Origin: Hymenobacter wooponensis
GTDB taxonomy: Bacteria > Bacteroidota > Bacteroidia > Cytophagales > Hymenobacteraceae
Assembly: GCF_004745865.1 (NCBI RefSeq)
Contig: NZ_SRKZ01000001.1
Location: 1-64,000 of the forward strand
Direction: 5' to 3'
Length of the DNA: 64,000 nt
The notes below the pieces were generated by a model. It was not told the DNA's origin. It made no database searches and worked only from the letters and a program-made list of their open reading frames with translations. The position numbers and the translations under genes were made by a program. Every line of letters starts with the position of its first letter. Positions within the stretch are counted from its first letter, which is position 1. Below, piece after piece: positions 17,576 through 27,728 of this stretch.

Positions 17576-18916
17576 ATGAAAATTGCAGTAGTAGGTACAG
17601 GGTATGTAGGCCTCGTGACGGGCACCTGTTTTGCAGAAGTAGGTATTGAGGTTACCTGCATTGATATTGACCAGCAGAAAATCAACAACCTCAACCGTGG
17701 CATCCTGCCCATTTATGAGCCCGGCCTAGAGGAGATTGTTTCGCGCAACGTGTCGGCCGGGCGCCTGCACTTCTCCACTAATCTAGCCGAGAGCATTCAG
17801 GAGGCTGATGTTGCCTTCATTGCGGTAGGCACCCCTCCCGGCGACGATGGCTCGGCAGACCTGAAATATGTGCTGGCCGTAGCGCGGGCCATCGGCGAGA
17901 ATCTGAACGACTACTGCGTGGTAGTCACTAAGAGCACGGTGCCGGTGGGCACCGCCGCCAAGGTTCGGCGCGAGATTGAGAGTGCTCTCGACTTGCGCGG
18001 TGCCGATATAGAGTTTGATGTGGCCTCCAACCCGGAGTTCCTGAAAGAAGGTGCTGCCATCGACGACTTCCTGAAGCCCGACCGCATCGTGATTGGGGTT
18101 GCTTCGGAGCGGGCGCAGGAAGTCATGAACAAGCTGTACAAGCCTTTCCTGCTGAACGGGCACCCCATCATTTTCATGGACATTCCATCGGCCGAGATGA
18201 CGAAGTACGCTGCCAACTCGATGCTGGCAACCAAGATTTCGTTCATGAACGACATTGCCAATCTGTGCGAGATTATGGGGGCCGACGTGAACATGGTGCG
18301 CAAAGGCATTGGCTCAGATGCCCGCATTGGCACCAAATTCATTTACCCCGGTATCGGCTACGGCGGCTCATGCTTTCCCAAGGATGTGAAGGCGCTGATT
18401 AAAACGGCCTCTGAGAACGGCTACGAGATGCAGGTGCTCAAGGCGGTGGAAAGCGTGAATGAAGCGCAGAAATCGGTGCTTTTCAATAAAGTCACTGAGC
18501 ACTTTGGGGGCGAGTTGCAGGGCAAGAAGTTCGCTATCTGGGGTCTTTCCTTTAAGCCCAAAACCGACGACATGCGCGAGGCGCCCTCGCTGGTGATCAT
18601 CGACAAGCTGCTCGAGCAGGGCGCCATTGTGACGGGTTATGATCCGGTGGCCATGCCCGAAGCCAAACATACGCTGGGCAACCGCATCACCTACGCCAAA
18701 GACCCCTTTGAGGCTCTGATTGATGCCGATGCCCTGCTGGTAGTAACGGAATGGCCCGAGTTCCGCTCCCCCAACTTCGGGGTGATATCGCGCCTGATGA
18801 AGGACAAAGTAGTCTTCGATGGCCGCAACATCTACGAGCCGCAGGAAATGCAGGACGCCGGCTTTGTCTACTACTGCATTGGTATTCGCACGGAGTACAA
18901 AGAGCTGGCCTTCTAA
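17576..18916 (+). CDS. ugd: UDP-glucose 6-dehydrogenase
   Basis: This 446-residue enzyme should oxidise UDP-glucose to UDP-glucuronate with two NAD+ in the cytoplasm. It has the N-terminal NAD-binding motif GTGYVGL, the central helix and the catalytic-cysteine motif GYGGSCFPKD (Cys266). It also has the C-terminal UDP-binding domain (IWGLSFKPKTDDMREAPS) and matches the usual family length. The next gene is a UDP-glucuronate decarboxylase-like enzyme 66 bp downstream, so the pair probably supplies UDP-glucuronate and UDP-xylose to the EPS glycosyltransferases. Confidence 0.95.
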   Translation: MKIAVVGTGYVGLVTGTCFAEVGIEVTCIDIDQQKINNLNRGILPIYEPGLEEIVSRNVSAGRLHFSTNLAESIQEADVAFIAVGTPPGDDGSADLKYVLAVARAIGENLNDYCVVVTKSTVPVGTAAKVRREIESALDLRGADIEFDVASNPEFLKEGAAIDDFLKPDRIVIGVASERAQEVMNKLYKPFLLNGHPIIFMDIPSAEMTKYAANSMLATKISFMNDIANLCEIMGADVNMVRKGIGSDARIGTKFIYPGIGYGGSCFPKDVKALIKTASENGYEMQVLKAVESVNEAQKSVLFNKVTEHFGGELQGKKFAIWGLSFKPKTDDMREAPSLVIIDKLLEQGAIVTGYDPVAMPEAKHTLGNRITYAKDPFEALIDADALLVVTEWPEFRSPNFGVISRLMKDKVVFDGRNIYEPQEMQDAGFVYYCIGIRTEYKELAF

Positions 18917-18982
18917 CTCGAGTTGGGTTGCTGCCCGCCGCCTCGTCGGGGCGGGCACATCCTACCACTAGCCACTACGACT

Positions 18983-19930
18983 ATGTCAGACAAAAAACGC
19001 ATCCTTATCACCGGCGGCGCCGGCTTCCTGGGCTCCCACCTCTGCGACCGGTTTCTGGCCGAGGGGTACCAGGTCATTGCCATGGATAACCTGATTACGG
19101 GTAGCATGGAGAACATTGAGCATCTGCTCGATAACGAAGATTTCGAGTTTATCGAGCATGACGTGTCTACCTACGTGTCGCTGCCTGGCAAGCTGGACTA
19201 TATCCTGCACTTTGCTTCGCCCGCCTCACCCATCGATTACCTGAAAATTCCCATCCAAACCCTGAAGGTGGGCTCTTTGGGCACTCATAATCTGCTGGGA
19301 CTGGCCAAAACCAAAAATGCCCGCATCCTGATTGCCAGCACTTCAGAAGTGTACGGCGACCCGGAGGTGCACCCGCAGGTAGAGGAATACTTTGGCAACG
19401 TAAACCCCGTAGGCCCCCGCGGCTGCTACGACGAGGCCAAGCGTTTCCAGGAGGCTATTACAATGGCCTACCACACCCACCACGGACTGGAAACGCGCAT
19501 CATCCGCATTTTCAACACCTATGGCCCCCGCATGCGTCTTGATGATGGGCGCGTACTTCCGGCATTTTTATCCCAGGCGCTGCGGGGTGAAAACCTCACC
19601 GTATTCGGGGATGGTTCCCAAACCCGCTCGTTCTGCTACGTCGACGATCTGGTGGAGGGCATCTACCGCTTACTGCTGTCAGATTATCCGCTGCCAGTGA
19701 ACATTGGCAACCCCACCGAAATCACCATCAAGGAGTTTGGGGAAGAAATTGCCAACCTCACGGGGGTCGAGTTTAAGCCGTCTTACCATCCGCTGCCCCA
19801 AAACGACCCCATGAAGCGCAAGCCCGACATCACCAAAGCCCGGGAAATTCTGGGCTGGGAGCCGAAGGTAGACCGCGCCGAAGGGCTACGGCGCACGCTG
19901 GAGTATTTCAAAGAAAGCGTGCTGCAGTAA
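18983..19930 (+). CDS. UDP-glucuronate decarboxylase (UDP-xylose synthase)-like SDR
   Basis: I start at the ATG at 18983, giving 315 residues; a TTG 60 bases upstream is in frame, but the extra residues look non-coding. It is an extended short-chain dehydrogenase with the NAD motif [13 protein letters not shown], the serine motif [10 protein letters not shown] and the catalytic YxxxK (Tyr149, Lys153 in GCYDEAKR). Other matches to UDP-glucuronate decarboxylases are [21 protein letters not shown] and [16 protein letters not shown]. The product would be UDP-xylose. A dTDP-glucose 4,6-dehydratase role is less likely given these motifs and the adjacent ugd gene. Confidence 0.9.
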   Translation: MSDKKRILITGGAGFLGSHLCDRFLAEGYQVIAMDNLITGSMENIEHLLDNEDFEFIEHDVSTYVSLPGKLDYILHFASPASPIDYLKIPIQTLKVGSLGTHNLLGLAKTKNARILIASTSEVYGDPEVHPQVEEYFGNVNPVGPRGCYDEAKRFQEAITMAYHTHHGLETRIIRIFNTYGPRMRLDDGRVLPAFLSQALRGENLTVFGDGSQTRSFCYVDDLVEGIYRLLLSDYPLPVNIGNPTEITIKEFGEEIANLTGVEFKPSYHPLPQNDPMKRKPDITKAREILGWEPKVDRAEGLRRTLEYFKESVLQ

Positions 19931-20006
19931 GCGTCAGCTGCTTCCACCTCCTTGGCACCGGTAGCAGCCGCTATCGGTGATTTTTCCACAAGCACAATGG
20001 CTACTT

Positions 20007-21545
20007 ATGTCAACAGCCTCACGGTTGATTTCCGGAAGTGCGGCGTCTTGGGTGCAGATCGGCGTTACGGTTATATCCCAAATGGCGTTGGTACCCCTCT
20101 ACCTTTCGCACTGGAGCGTCGTCACTTTCGGGGTTTGGATTGCGATTCAAACGCTGGGCAGCGTCATCTCCATTCTGGATTTGGGGCACCAAGAGTTTCT
20201 GGCCTATGAGTTTTTGCGCATTGGCACTACCCGGCGGCCGGCCTTAAGCAGGCACTTGTGGTCGGGCATCAGCATTGGCATATTGCTGAGCCTGGTACAG
20301 CTGCTCATTATCACGGGGCTGCTGGTGACGGGGGCTCTGCCCTACTTTTTGGGTAAGACGGATGTTGCTAACCCCGCCTTGATCCGCGACGCGGGCATTG
20401 TGCTGCTACTGCAGGGCATTACGTGGCTTATTTGCACGAGTATGTCGGGCCTGTTCTTCCGGGCATTGGCACCATTCGGCTACTACCCGCGCATGGCCTG
20501 GTGGGGACTGGCCTACTCCGTTGCTTGCTCGGTAGCGCCGGTTGCAGCAGTACTGCTCGGGGCAGGCCTGCTCATCACCGGAATTGTAACGGCAGTAACT
20601 GGCCTAGTCATTGCGCTTCCGCTCTACCTAGACCTGTTCCGCTTGTTGCGCCAAGAGCAGGTTCGGTTTGTACGTCCCTCGCTGCGGCTAGGCGTTAAAA
20701 ACTTCGTTCGCTCACTGGCCATTACTGGTCGCGTGCTGCTGGAAAATGCCCGTCAGCAGGGTGTGCGCTTACTGCTAGCCCCACTGGCAGGAGCCGCAGG
20801 CCTGGCGGCCTTCTCCACTATGCGCACCGGCGCCAATGTGGCCTTGCAGGGACTCAATACCGTGGTCAACCCGATGATGCCCGAGCTAATGCGGTTTCTG
20901 CACCAGCGCGACCAGGCACGCAGCGAGGTAGCCTTTGGCACCATCTGGTTTGTGCTGGTGGCCGTGATGGCGCCAGCTACAGTGGTATTTCAAGCCGTAG
21001 TTGAGCCCCTTTATGCCCTCTGGACGCGAGGAAAAGTACCGTTCGACCCCATACTGTTTGCGACACTCTCCTTAACCGTGTTGGTGTATGCCGTGGTACA
21101 GCCGGCCATGGCTGTGGTGCGGGGCAACAACCTGCTCAGGCCACAATTACTGCTTTCGGCAGCCGCCGCGGCAGTAGTGGTGGGCGGCATCGTGGCCCTG
21201 GTTCCTCTAACTGGCATTTTGGGAGGTGGCCTAGCGCTGCTAGCCGCCGAAGTAGTGGCCACTATTGGCTACCGAGTAGTGGCCGGACAGTGGCTGCGCG
21301 CCAATGGCCTGCACTGGCCCGCACGTCCCTTCCAGATTGCGCTGGCCTCGGTGTGGATGGCGGCCTTGGCCATGGGGGCCATGATAATGCTGCCTCAGCT
21401 TAAGTGGCTGATCCTGCTCACTTCCTTGGTGCTGTTGCTGGGCAACGCCTGGCGCTACTGGCAGGTTCTGCCCACCCTGGCTACTGAGCATACCATTCGG
21501 ATGGTGAGTGCCCTTCCCCTGGTTAAAAAGCTTTTCCCGGCCTAA
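20007..21545 (+). CDS. Polysaccharide flippase (Wzx-like membrane protein)
   Basis: From the ATG at 20007 the protein has 512 residues; an in-frame GTG at 19977 is also possible. It is almost wholly hydrophobic, with about 12-14 predicted transmembrane helices separated by short basic loops, the layout of the polysaccharide transporter branch of the MOP superfamily. Its place between nucleotide-sugar genes and glycosyltransferases supports a role in flipping undecaprenyl-linked repeat units to the periplasm. Sequence motifs in this family are weak, so the call rests on topology, length and context. Confidence 0.8.
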   Translation: MSTASRLISGSAASWVQIGVTVISQMALVPLYLSHWSVVTFGVWIAIQTLGSVISILDLGHQEFLAYEFLRIGTTRRPALSRHLWSGISIGILLSLVQLLIITGLLVTGALPYFLGKTDVANPALIRDAGIVLLLQGITWLICTSMSGLFFRALAPFGYYPRMAWWGLAYSVACSVAPVAAVLLGAGLLITGIVTAVTGLVIALPLYLDLFRLLRQEQVRFVRPSLRLGVKNFVRSLAITGRVLLENARQQGVRLLLAPLAGAAGLAAFSTMRTGANVALQGLNTVVNPMMPELMRFLHQRDQARSEVAFGTIWFVLVAVMAPATVVFQAVVEPLYALWTRGKVPFDPILFATLSLTVLVYAVVQPAMAVVRGNNLLRPQLLLSAAAAAVVVGGIVALVPLTGILGGGLALLAAEVVATIGYRVVAGQWLRANGLHWPARPFQIALASVWMAALAMGAMIMLPQLKWLILLTSLVLLLGNAWRYWQVLPTLATEHTIRMVSALPLVKKLFPA

Positions 21546-21568
21546 CTGGCATCTGCCTTCTTGCTCCT

Positions 21569-22729
21569 ATGTACCCCATGGCCGTCACGCAAATCTCCAT
21601 CGGACGCTTTCATCACTTTCATCTGGCTCGGCAGCTAGAGCAGCACGGGCTGCTTGACTGCATCTGGACCGGATACCCACGCATGAAGCTCCGTGATGAA
21701 GCTGGTATTCCACAGGCCAAAATCAGGACCTTCCCCTGGCTGCATTCGCCTTTTATGGCGCGGGGCCGCTTTGGGCTGGGTGGGTCACCCTGGCTTGACC
21801 GGGAGTGGTCGTGGTGGGCTCACGAAACGCTGGACCGTTACGTGGCGCTGCGCCTCCGAAACCCAACTACGCTCATGGCCCTGTCAGGCAGTGGCCTACA
21901 CGCTGGCGCAGCTGCGCAGCGCAGCGGTGGGTACCATGTATGCGACCGAGGCTCTTCCCACATCCGCTTTCAAGACCAGATTCTGCGCGCCGAACACGCC
22001 CGGTGGGGCCTACCCTATCACGGCATCGATCCGCGAATTATGGCCAAAGAAGAGGCTGAGTACGAGCAGGCTGACCGCATCACGGTTCCCTCGGAGTTTG
22101 TTCGGCGGTCATTCTTGGAAATGGGAGTGCCAGCCGAAAAAATAGTAAAAGTGGCCTACGGGGCCCGTTTAGAACGTTTTCACAAAGTAGCCGACCCACC
22201 CCAAGACCGGTTCCGGGTGCTGTGGGTGGGGGCCGTAAGCATCCGGAAGGGGTTTCTGGACCTGCACCAAGCCTTCCAGGCGCTTCGGCACCCACGCAAG
22301 GAAATGGTGGTAGTCGGCTACGTTGAGCCAGAAGTTGAGCTCCTCCTCGCTTCGCGCGGAACGGAAGGCATCATCTTCCGCGGGCTAGTTCCCAACCAGG
22401 AGTTGCCCGAGCTCTACAGCAGTGCCCACGTGTTTGTGCTCCCGAGCATAGAAGAAGGCCTTGCAATGGTGCAGGGGGAAGCCTTGGCTTGCGGATGCCC
22501 GGTTATTGCAACCACCAACACGGGCAGCGAAGACCTATTTACTGATGGGGTCGAAGGCTTCGTGGTTCCTATTCACTCACCCGACCACATTCGTGAACGG
22601 CTTCAGCAGCTAGCTGATGACCATTCCCTCCAGCTGCGCATGTCAGAAGCCGCTATGCAACGAGTAAAGGCCATGCGGGGCTGGGACTCTTACGGCCAAG
22701 CCCTGGCCACCCTATTTAACGGCCTTTGA
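21569..22729 (+). CDS. Glycosyltransferase, GT4-type
   Basis: The 386-residue protein is a GT-B fold glycosyltransferase. The C-terminal half has the group 1 pattern: RVLWVGAVSIRKGFLDL, then PSIEEGLAMVQGEALACG with the E-x7-E-type nucleotide-sugar-binding site, then GCPVIATTNTGSEDL. The N-terminal half (SIGRFHHFHLARQLEQ) would bind the acceptor. It should act on the cytoplasmic face of the inner membrane to extend the EPS repeat unit. The donor sugar cannot be told from sequence. It starts 23 bp after the flippase stop, consistent with an operon. Confidence 0.88.
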   Translation: MYPMAVTQISIGRFHHFHLARQLEQHGLLDCIWTGYPRMKLRDEAGIPQAKIRTFPWLHSPFMARGRFGLGGSPWLDREWSWWAHETLDRYVALRLRNPTTLMALSGSGLHAGAAAQRSGGYHVCDRGSSHIRFQDQILRAEHARWGLPYHGIDPRIMAKEEAEYEQADRITVPSEFVRRSFLEMGVPAEKIVKVAYGARLERFHKVADPPQDRFRVLWVGAVSIRKGFLDLHQAFQALRHPRKEMVVVGYVEPEVELLLASRGTEGIIFRGLVPNQELPELYSSAHVFVLPSIEEGLAMVQGEALACGCPVIATTNTGSEDLFTDGVEGFVVPIHSPDHIRERLQQLADDHSLQLRMSEAAMQRVKAMRGWDSYGQALATLFNGL

Positions 22730-22818
22730 TACCAACCCCCAGCTGCACTATTGTGCACCTGCTGAAAACGGACAACTCTGTGGCCTCGCTAGAGCGCAGT
22801 TCACACTCACCACACGCT

Positions 22819-24516
22819 ATGAAACAACCGGCACTTTCAGCGCACGCTACCATTCCCCGGGTGGTTTCCGGAGCAAAACGGGATTTCCTGTCCCAGTTTG
22901 TGTTCTGGTCGTGGGTGGTTATTGGGCTGGCAGCGGTTCTGCAGGGGGTATTTTTTGGCACCGCAGCTAACCTTGTGGGCGTGGGAGCAGTGCTGTTGGC
23001 CTGGGCCGCCGTTACCCTAACGGCGCTAAGCCCCGGCAGCCTTCAAAGGTTTCCGCTTTCCTCTTACCTGATAGTGGGCTTTACGGCTACGCAGTTCGTA
23101 TTTCCTCTCTTGTTCACGCTGCTGGAGGGGAAAGAGCTGGTGTACAATTTAAAGCTCCCCTACACTGTCTTTTTGCACTCCCTGCTGGCCCTCGGGGTGC
23201 TCATCCTCACTCACGTACTGTATCGGTTCTTTTCCACCTCCCGCCGGGGCACGCGCACCAGCCGGCCGAGCCTGCTAGAGCGGCTCGGGCTATTCAAAGC
23301 GCCCACTGATCTGCAGATCTGGTTGATCGGCTTTATCGGACTGGGCGCCATGTTCTTTTCTTACTTCTACATGCCTTCACAGGGCCGTGAAACGACCGGA
23401 GCTCTAGAGAAGATCATTGAAGCGCTGGTCCCATTCACCTACGCGCCCTACTTTATTCCTTTTGGGCGCATGTACGGGCAAACCACTTTGCCCGCGCGCA
23501 ACCTGATGCCACGGTTAGCCGGGTTTACTGTGCTGCTCTTTGTGTTGAGCCTGGGCACTAACAGCCGCGGAGCCTTTATGCTGGGCTTCACTTCGGTGGG
23601 TTTCACCTTTGCCCTAGGCCTCTTGCTGGGCATGATCAAAACCCGCCTCTTTACCTTCAAAAACCTCGCAATAGCCTTGTTTGTAGCCTGGTTCCTAACG
23701 GGCCCCTTGTCCGACATTGGGACTGCCATGGTGATGGTGCGCAACATGCGGTCAGACACCCCACGCTCCGAGCTCATTGGGCTCACGTGGCAGGCGTTTC
23801 AAGACAAGCAGGCTATTCACGATTTCAAGACCAGCAATGAGGTTTCAAGCGCCTGGGAAGCCTGGGATGAGACCTACTTAGACAACATCTTCCTGGCCCG
23901 CTTTTGCAATATCAAGTTCAACGATATCAACCTGCTACTGGGCGCCGAAATTGGCGATAATGATCCGGATGTGCGCCAGTACAGCATCGACCGTTTCCTG
24001 ACTACGTTGCCCAAGCCAGTGTTGGACCTGCTGGCGCTTGATGTAGACAAGGATGCCGTGAATGCCATTGCCTACGGCGACTTTCTGTACTACAAGGTTA
24101 CGGGCAGTGATGAGGTATTTGGCGCCCGCCTAACGGGGCATTTTGCGGGTACTGGCCTAGCGGCATTCGGCTGGTGGTATCTAGCTATTCTGGGCGCTGC
24201 CATGATTCCGGTGTACATCCTCTTCGACACCCTCTTTACGCGCCGCACGGTGCTGGCAAGCCCGTCGGGCGCCCGCTCCCACTCCAACTTGGTCTTCAGC
24301 TTCTGCGGTCTGCTGAGTCTGACCATGGTCTTTCAGTTCCTGCCTACTGAAAGCGTCACTGGCACAGCCAACTTCCTGTTGCGCGGCTGGATACAGCAAG
24401 TGCTCTTGTACCTGATGCTCTACTACCTCACCCGGCGGCTAAGCACGCTGGTATCACTGCTTACCTCCTCAGGCCCCCTGAGACGGCAACCGCTGGTTAG
24501 CCGCTACGAGCATTAA
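22819..24516 (+). CDS. Multi-pass membrane protein, probable EPS polymerase (Wzy-like)
   Basis: From the ATG at 22819 the protein has 565 residues; in-frame codons reach back to the previous stop, but that N-terminus has no conserved look. It has about ten or more transmembrane segments. A large hydrophilic loop lies between residues ~315 and 455, roughly from MVMVRNMRSDTPRSE to DEVFGARLTGHF. A conserved-looking Arg-rich stretch LGTNSRGAFMLGF precedes it. This topology is typical of Wzy polymerases and oligosaccharide repeat unit polymerases. The assignment is by topology and location; an O-antigen ligase-like enzyme is an alternative. Confidence 0.7.
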   Translation: MKQPALSAHATIPRVVSGAKRDFLSQFVFWSWVVIGLAAVLQGVFFGTAANLVGVGAVLLAWAAVTLTALSPGSLQRFPLSSYLIVGFTATQFVFPLLFTLLEGKELVYNLKLPYTVFLHSLLALGVLILTHVLYRFFSTSRRGTRTSRPSLLERLGLFKAPTDLQIWLIGFIGLGAMFFSYFYMPSQGRETTGALEKIIEALVPFTYAPYFIPFGRMYGQTTLPARNLMPRLAGFTVLLFVLSLGTNSRGAFMLGFTSVGFTFALGLLLGMIKTRLFTFKNLAIALFVAWFLTGPLSDIGTAMVMVRNMRSDTPRSELIGLTWQAFQDKQAIHDFKTSNEVSSAWEAWDETYLDNIFLARFCNIKFNDINLLLGAEIGDNDPDVRQYSIDRFLTTLPKPVLDLLALDVDKDAVNAIAYGDFLYYKVTGSDEVFGARLTGHFAGTGLAAFGWWYLAILGAAMIPVYILFDTLFTRRTVLASPSGARSHSNLVFSFCGLLSLTMVFQFLPTESVTGTANFLLRGWIQQVLLYLMLYYLTRRLSTLVSLLTSSGPLRRQPLVSRYEH

Positions 24517-24530
24517 TCCCCTTTGCTTCT

Positions 24531-25607
24531 ATGGAAACAAGACTCCCTCCCATGGCTACTATTTTGTACTTCGGCGACCAAAGTCCCAAGTCAACTTCCG
24601 CCCAACGAGCCGAGGCCCTGAAGCGTCTAGGCCACTCCGTCACGATTCACAATCCCTTTGATACCATTGCGGATTTGGTGGGCCCTATGGGAAGCTACCG
24701 CTGGTTTGCGGCCTTCCACTACCGCACGGGCTACCGCTTTATGCAAACCAAAGTGGCCCAGTGGCTCCGCAACATCCTGAAAAACACCCCCGCACCCGAT
24801 TTAATCTGGGTTGACAGCGGGGAGCTATTTGGGGTGGGCTGCCTGAAAGTACTGAAGAGCGCGGGCTGCCCAGTCATACTATACAATGTAGATGACCCAA
24901 CGGGGCACCGCGATGGTCGGCGATTTGAGTCGATGCTGCCGGCCCTTTCCCTCTACGACCTAGTAGTGGTAGTGCGGCGCGAAACGGAAGCTGAATGCGT
25001 AGAGTTGGGCGCCAAGCAGGTACTGCGGGTGCTGCGGAGCTACGACGAAATTGCGCACCAGCCTTTTCCTCAAGAGTCGCACATCCCGGCCCAGTATAAG
25101 TCCGACGTGGTGTTCATTGGCACGTGGATGCCCAATGAGAAGCGCGACGAGTTTATGCTTGAGCTCCTGAAGCAGGGAGTGCCGCTCACTATTTGGGGCA
25201 GCCGCTGGGAAAAGTCTCCGCACTGGAAAGCACTTCAGGGTGCTTACCGAGGCAATGCCTTGGGCGGCCGAGATTACGTGGCGGCTATTCAGGGAGCTAA
25301 AATATGCCTGGGGCTGCTCTCCAAAGGCAACCGCGACCTGCACACCCAACGCTCCTTGGAAGTACCCTACGCGGGCGGCCTATTGTGCGCCGAGCGCACG
25401 CCTGAGCATCAGCAAATTTACCAAGAAGGGCGGGAAGCCGTTTTCTGGTCCGATGCCGCCGAGTGTGCTCGGGTCTGCAATGAGTTGCTGCAGAATGAAC
25501 CACTGCGGGAAAGCATTCGGCAGGCTGGAGCCCAGAAGGTACGGGCGCTGAGGGTTGGCCACGAGGATCTTGGGCGGTCTGTTCTCAGTGAGTTCAACAT
25601 TCGCTGA
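24531..25607 (+). CDS. CgeB-like glycosyltransferase
   Basis: The protein has 358 residues and a GT-B-like layout. Features resembling the CgeB/spore-maturation glycosyltransferase family include DLIWVDSGELFG, ILYNVDDPTGHRDGRRFESM, VVFIGTWMPNEKRDEFM and the C-terminal block HTQRSLEVPYAGGLLCAERTPEH. The last carries the RxxE-type motif used by this family near the nucleotide-sugar. A later in-frame ATG (24552) may be the real start. It follows the polymerase-like gene by 14 bp and probably adds one sugar of the repeat unit. Confidence 0.82.
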   Translation: METRLPPMATILYFGDQSPKSTSAQRAEALKRLGHSVTIHNPFDTIADLVGPMGSYRWFAAFHYRTGYRFMQTKVAQWLRNILKNTPAPDLIWVDSGELFGVGCLKVLKSAGCPVILYNVDDPTGHRDGRRFESMLPALSLYDLVVVVRRETEAECVELGAKQVLRVLRSYDEIAHQPFPQESHIPAQYKSDVVFIGTWMPNEKRDEFMLELLKQGVPLTIWGSRWEKSPHWKALQGAYRGNALGGRDYVAAIQGAKICLGLLSKGNRDLHTQRSLEVPYAGGLLCAERTPEHQQIYQEGREAVFWSDAAECARVCNELLQNEPLRESIRQAGAQKVRALRVGHEDLGRSVLSEFNIR

Positions 25608-25793
25608 AGTTCGACTGCACTGCTTGCTTTCACATGCAGTGCCGCTCCTGCAGCCCAGGCCTGCAACCCAAGATGTAATCACTTCACAATTAATCAGTTG
25701 ACACCTTACCCCTCCTGGTTGAATTGGTAAGCTTGTGAAGTGCAGCCGCAAAGCCCAAGTGTTTTTTCATGTATTTTGTTGGAATAATTAAAC

Positions 25794-26954
25794 ATGAGGC
25801 TTATTTTGATCGGAAATTATCCACCTGATGGTCAGGAGAGTATGGAGCGGTTTGCTCTGATGCTCCATTCCGGCTATCAGAAGGCGGGCTTCACCTCCGA
25901 AATATGGCGTCCCTCGGTTCTGTTTGGTAGCAGGCAGCAGGCGGCCACCTCTGGCCTAGGCAAGTGGTTGGCGTATTTCGACAAATGGCTGGTCTTTCCG
26001 CTAATCCTACGCTGGCGCTTGCTTGACAAGTCACTGAGCACCGAAGGGGTGCGCTTTCATGTGTGTGATCATTCTAATGCTCCATATCTAAAGCATTTGC
26101 CGGAGGAGCGCACCGGCATTACCTGTCACGATGTATTGGCTATTCGCGGAGCTTTTGGCTACGCCGATGCGTACTGCCCCGCTTCTGGCCTAGGCAAGGT
26201 GCTGCAGAAGTGGATCTTACACCACCTGAGCCGCGCCAAATTACTGGCTACCGTTTCTCAACTTACCCTCCATCAGTTGCGCGAACTAACGGCACATACG
26301 GTCCCACTCTCCCAAGATTGGCGGGTTATTCACAACGCATTTAATGCGGAGTTTGCACCCCTGCCCTCTAGCCAGGCAGCGGAGCTATTGAGCCAGGCCG
26401 GGCTGCCGCCGGGCCGACCCTTTATCCTTCACGTTGGGTCGGGCCAGGCTCGTAAAAACCGCGCCCTGCTTTTACGCATGGTCCAGGCGCTAGGGCCGCG
26501 CTGGCAAGGAGACATTTGCTTTGCCGGCGAGGCCTTAGAACCTGACTTACAGCAACTGGCCGATTCATTTGGCCTGCAGGCTCGGGTAGTATCCGTGGTA
26601 AAACCCGCGCACACCACCTTACTAGCCCTGTACACCGCCTGCGAGGCCTTCATTTTTCCTTCGTTTTCAGAGGGCTTTGGGTGGCCCGTTATTGAAGCCC
26701 AAGCGTGCGGTGCGCCTGTTATTGCCAGTCATATTGAGCCCATGCCCGAGGTAAGCGGAGGCGCCGCCCTGCACGCCGACCCCACCAAACCCGAGGAATT
26801 TGCTGAAGCATTGCTCCTCCTGCAAGACCCTGCTACCCGAGCTGACACTATTGAGCGCGGCTTTGCCAATGCCCGCCGCTTCGAGCCTCAGCAAATGACT
26901 CATAATTATCTGGAGCTCTTTAAAGTCAGGAAAGACCTTAGCTATGCTTCTTAA
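25794..26954 (+). CDS. Glycosyltransferase, GT4-type
   Basis: A 386-residue GT-B enzyme. The C-terminal donor-binding half is clear: FILHVGSGQARKNRALLLRM, then the acidic pair in FPSFSEGFGWPVIEAQACG, then APVIASHIEPMPEVSGGAA. The N-terminal half begins MRLILIGNYPPDGQESMERF, a common GT4 start. The family usually retains the anomeric configuration. The gene lies 186 bp after the CgeB-like gene and overlaps the next gene (an acetyltransferase) by 11 bp, so those two are almost certainly translated from one message. Confidence 0.9.
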   Translation: MRLILIGNYPPDGQESMERFALMLHSGYQKAGFTSEIWRPSVLFGSRQQAATSGLGKWLAYFDKWLVFPLILRWRLLDKSLSTEGVRFHVCDHSNAPYLKHLPEERTGITCHDVLAIRGAFGYADAYCPASGLGKVLQKWILHHLSRAKLLATVSQLTLHQLRELTAHTVPLSQDWRVIHNAFNAEFAPLPSSQAAELLSQAGLPPGRPFILHVGSGQARKNRALLLRMVQALGPRWQGDICFAGEALEPDLQQLADSFGLQARVVSVVKPAHTTLLALYTACEAFIFPSFSEGFGWPVIEAQACGAPVIASHIEPMPEVSGGAALHADPTKPEEFAEALLLLQDPATRADTIERGFANARRFEPQQMTHNYLELFKVRKDLSYAS

Positions 26955-27606
26955 AGCATTGACATGCATCCTGCCCTGGAGCGTGAGGCGCCTTGCCCTT
27001 CAACGGTGGTTTGGCTTCACCATTCATCCAACGGCCCACATTGGCCTCGCCTGGATTTTCCCTCATAAGCTCACCATGGGTGCAGGCGCTAGTATTGATC
27101 ATTTCACCGTAGCCATTAACCTCGATGCCATTACCATGGGCGAGAATGCTACCATTGGCCGTGGTAACTGGATCACAGGCTTTCCAACCCAAACTCAATC
27201 ACCGCATTTTCAGCACCAACCGGGCCGCCGGGCCGAGCTCATTGTGGGAGAATCGGCTGCCATCACCAAAAACCATCATTTAGACTGCACCAACCTAATT
27301 GAGATTGGGCGCTTTTCGACCATTGCTGGTTACGATTCGCAGTTTTTAACGCACTCCATTAATGTATTCGACAACCGCCAGGGCAGCGAACCTATCCGCA
27401 TTGGCGCTTACACCTTTGTCGGAACAAACGTGGTTGTGCTTGGGGGCGCTATTCTTCCTTCTTACTCTGTTTTGGGAGCTAAATCTCTCCTCAACAAATC
27501 ACATGTGGAGGAGTGGAAGCTCTACGCTGGCGTGCCGGCCAAATCAGTCAGCGAGATATCACCCGACGCAAAATATTTCACCCGGGCCGAAGGGTTCGTC
27601 TACTAA
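26944..27606 (+). CDS. Hexapeptide-repeat acyltransferase
   Basis: The protein has 220 residues and a left-handed beta-helix pattern of hexapeptide repeats, as in [LIV]-G-x4: IHPTAHIGLAW, LTMGAGASIDHF, ITMGENATIGRG, IRIGAYTFVGTNVVVLGGAILPSYSVLGAKS. This is the fold of serine acetyltransferase/NodL/maltose acetyltransferase relatives. The likely reaction is transfer of an acetyl group from acetyl-CoA to a sugar hydroxyl or amine of the EPS repeat unit. It overlaps the preceding glycosyltransferase by 11 bp. The final GVPAKSVSEI is the usual end of the helix domain in this family. Confidence 0.88.
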   Translation: MLLKALTCILPWSVRRLALQRWFGFTIHPTAHIGLAWIFPHKLTMGAGASIDHFTVAINLDAITMGENATIGRGNWITGFPTQTQSPHFQHQPGRRAELIVGESAAITKNHHLDCTNLIEIGRFSTIAGYDSQFLTHSINVFDNRQGSEPIRIGAYTFVGTNVVVLGGAILPSYSVLGAKSLLNKSHVEEWKLYAGVPAKSVSEISPDAKYFTRAEGFVY

Positions 27607-27728
27607 CGAATAGCCAAGAACAGCCTCTAGGCCTGTCATCAGCTCTACGCTTTCGCATTTCTCAGTCTCCAATACCTCGCTCGGCATTTTTGCCAGCCTT
27701 TGTCTATCACGCATCCTTTAACACTACA

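Noticed and set aside
25700..25793. Possible promoter before the glycosyltransferase at 25794 (TATTTTG)
   Set aside because: One base short of TAnnTTTG and no -33 box at the right distance.
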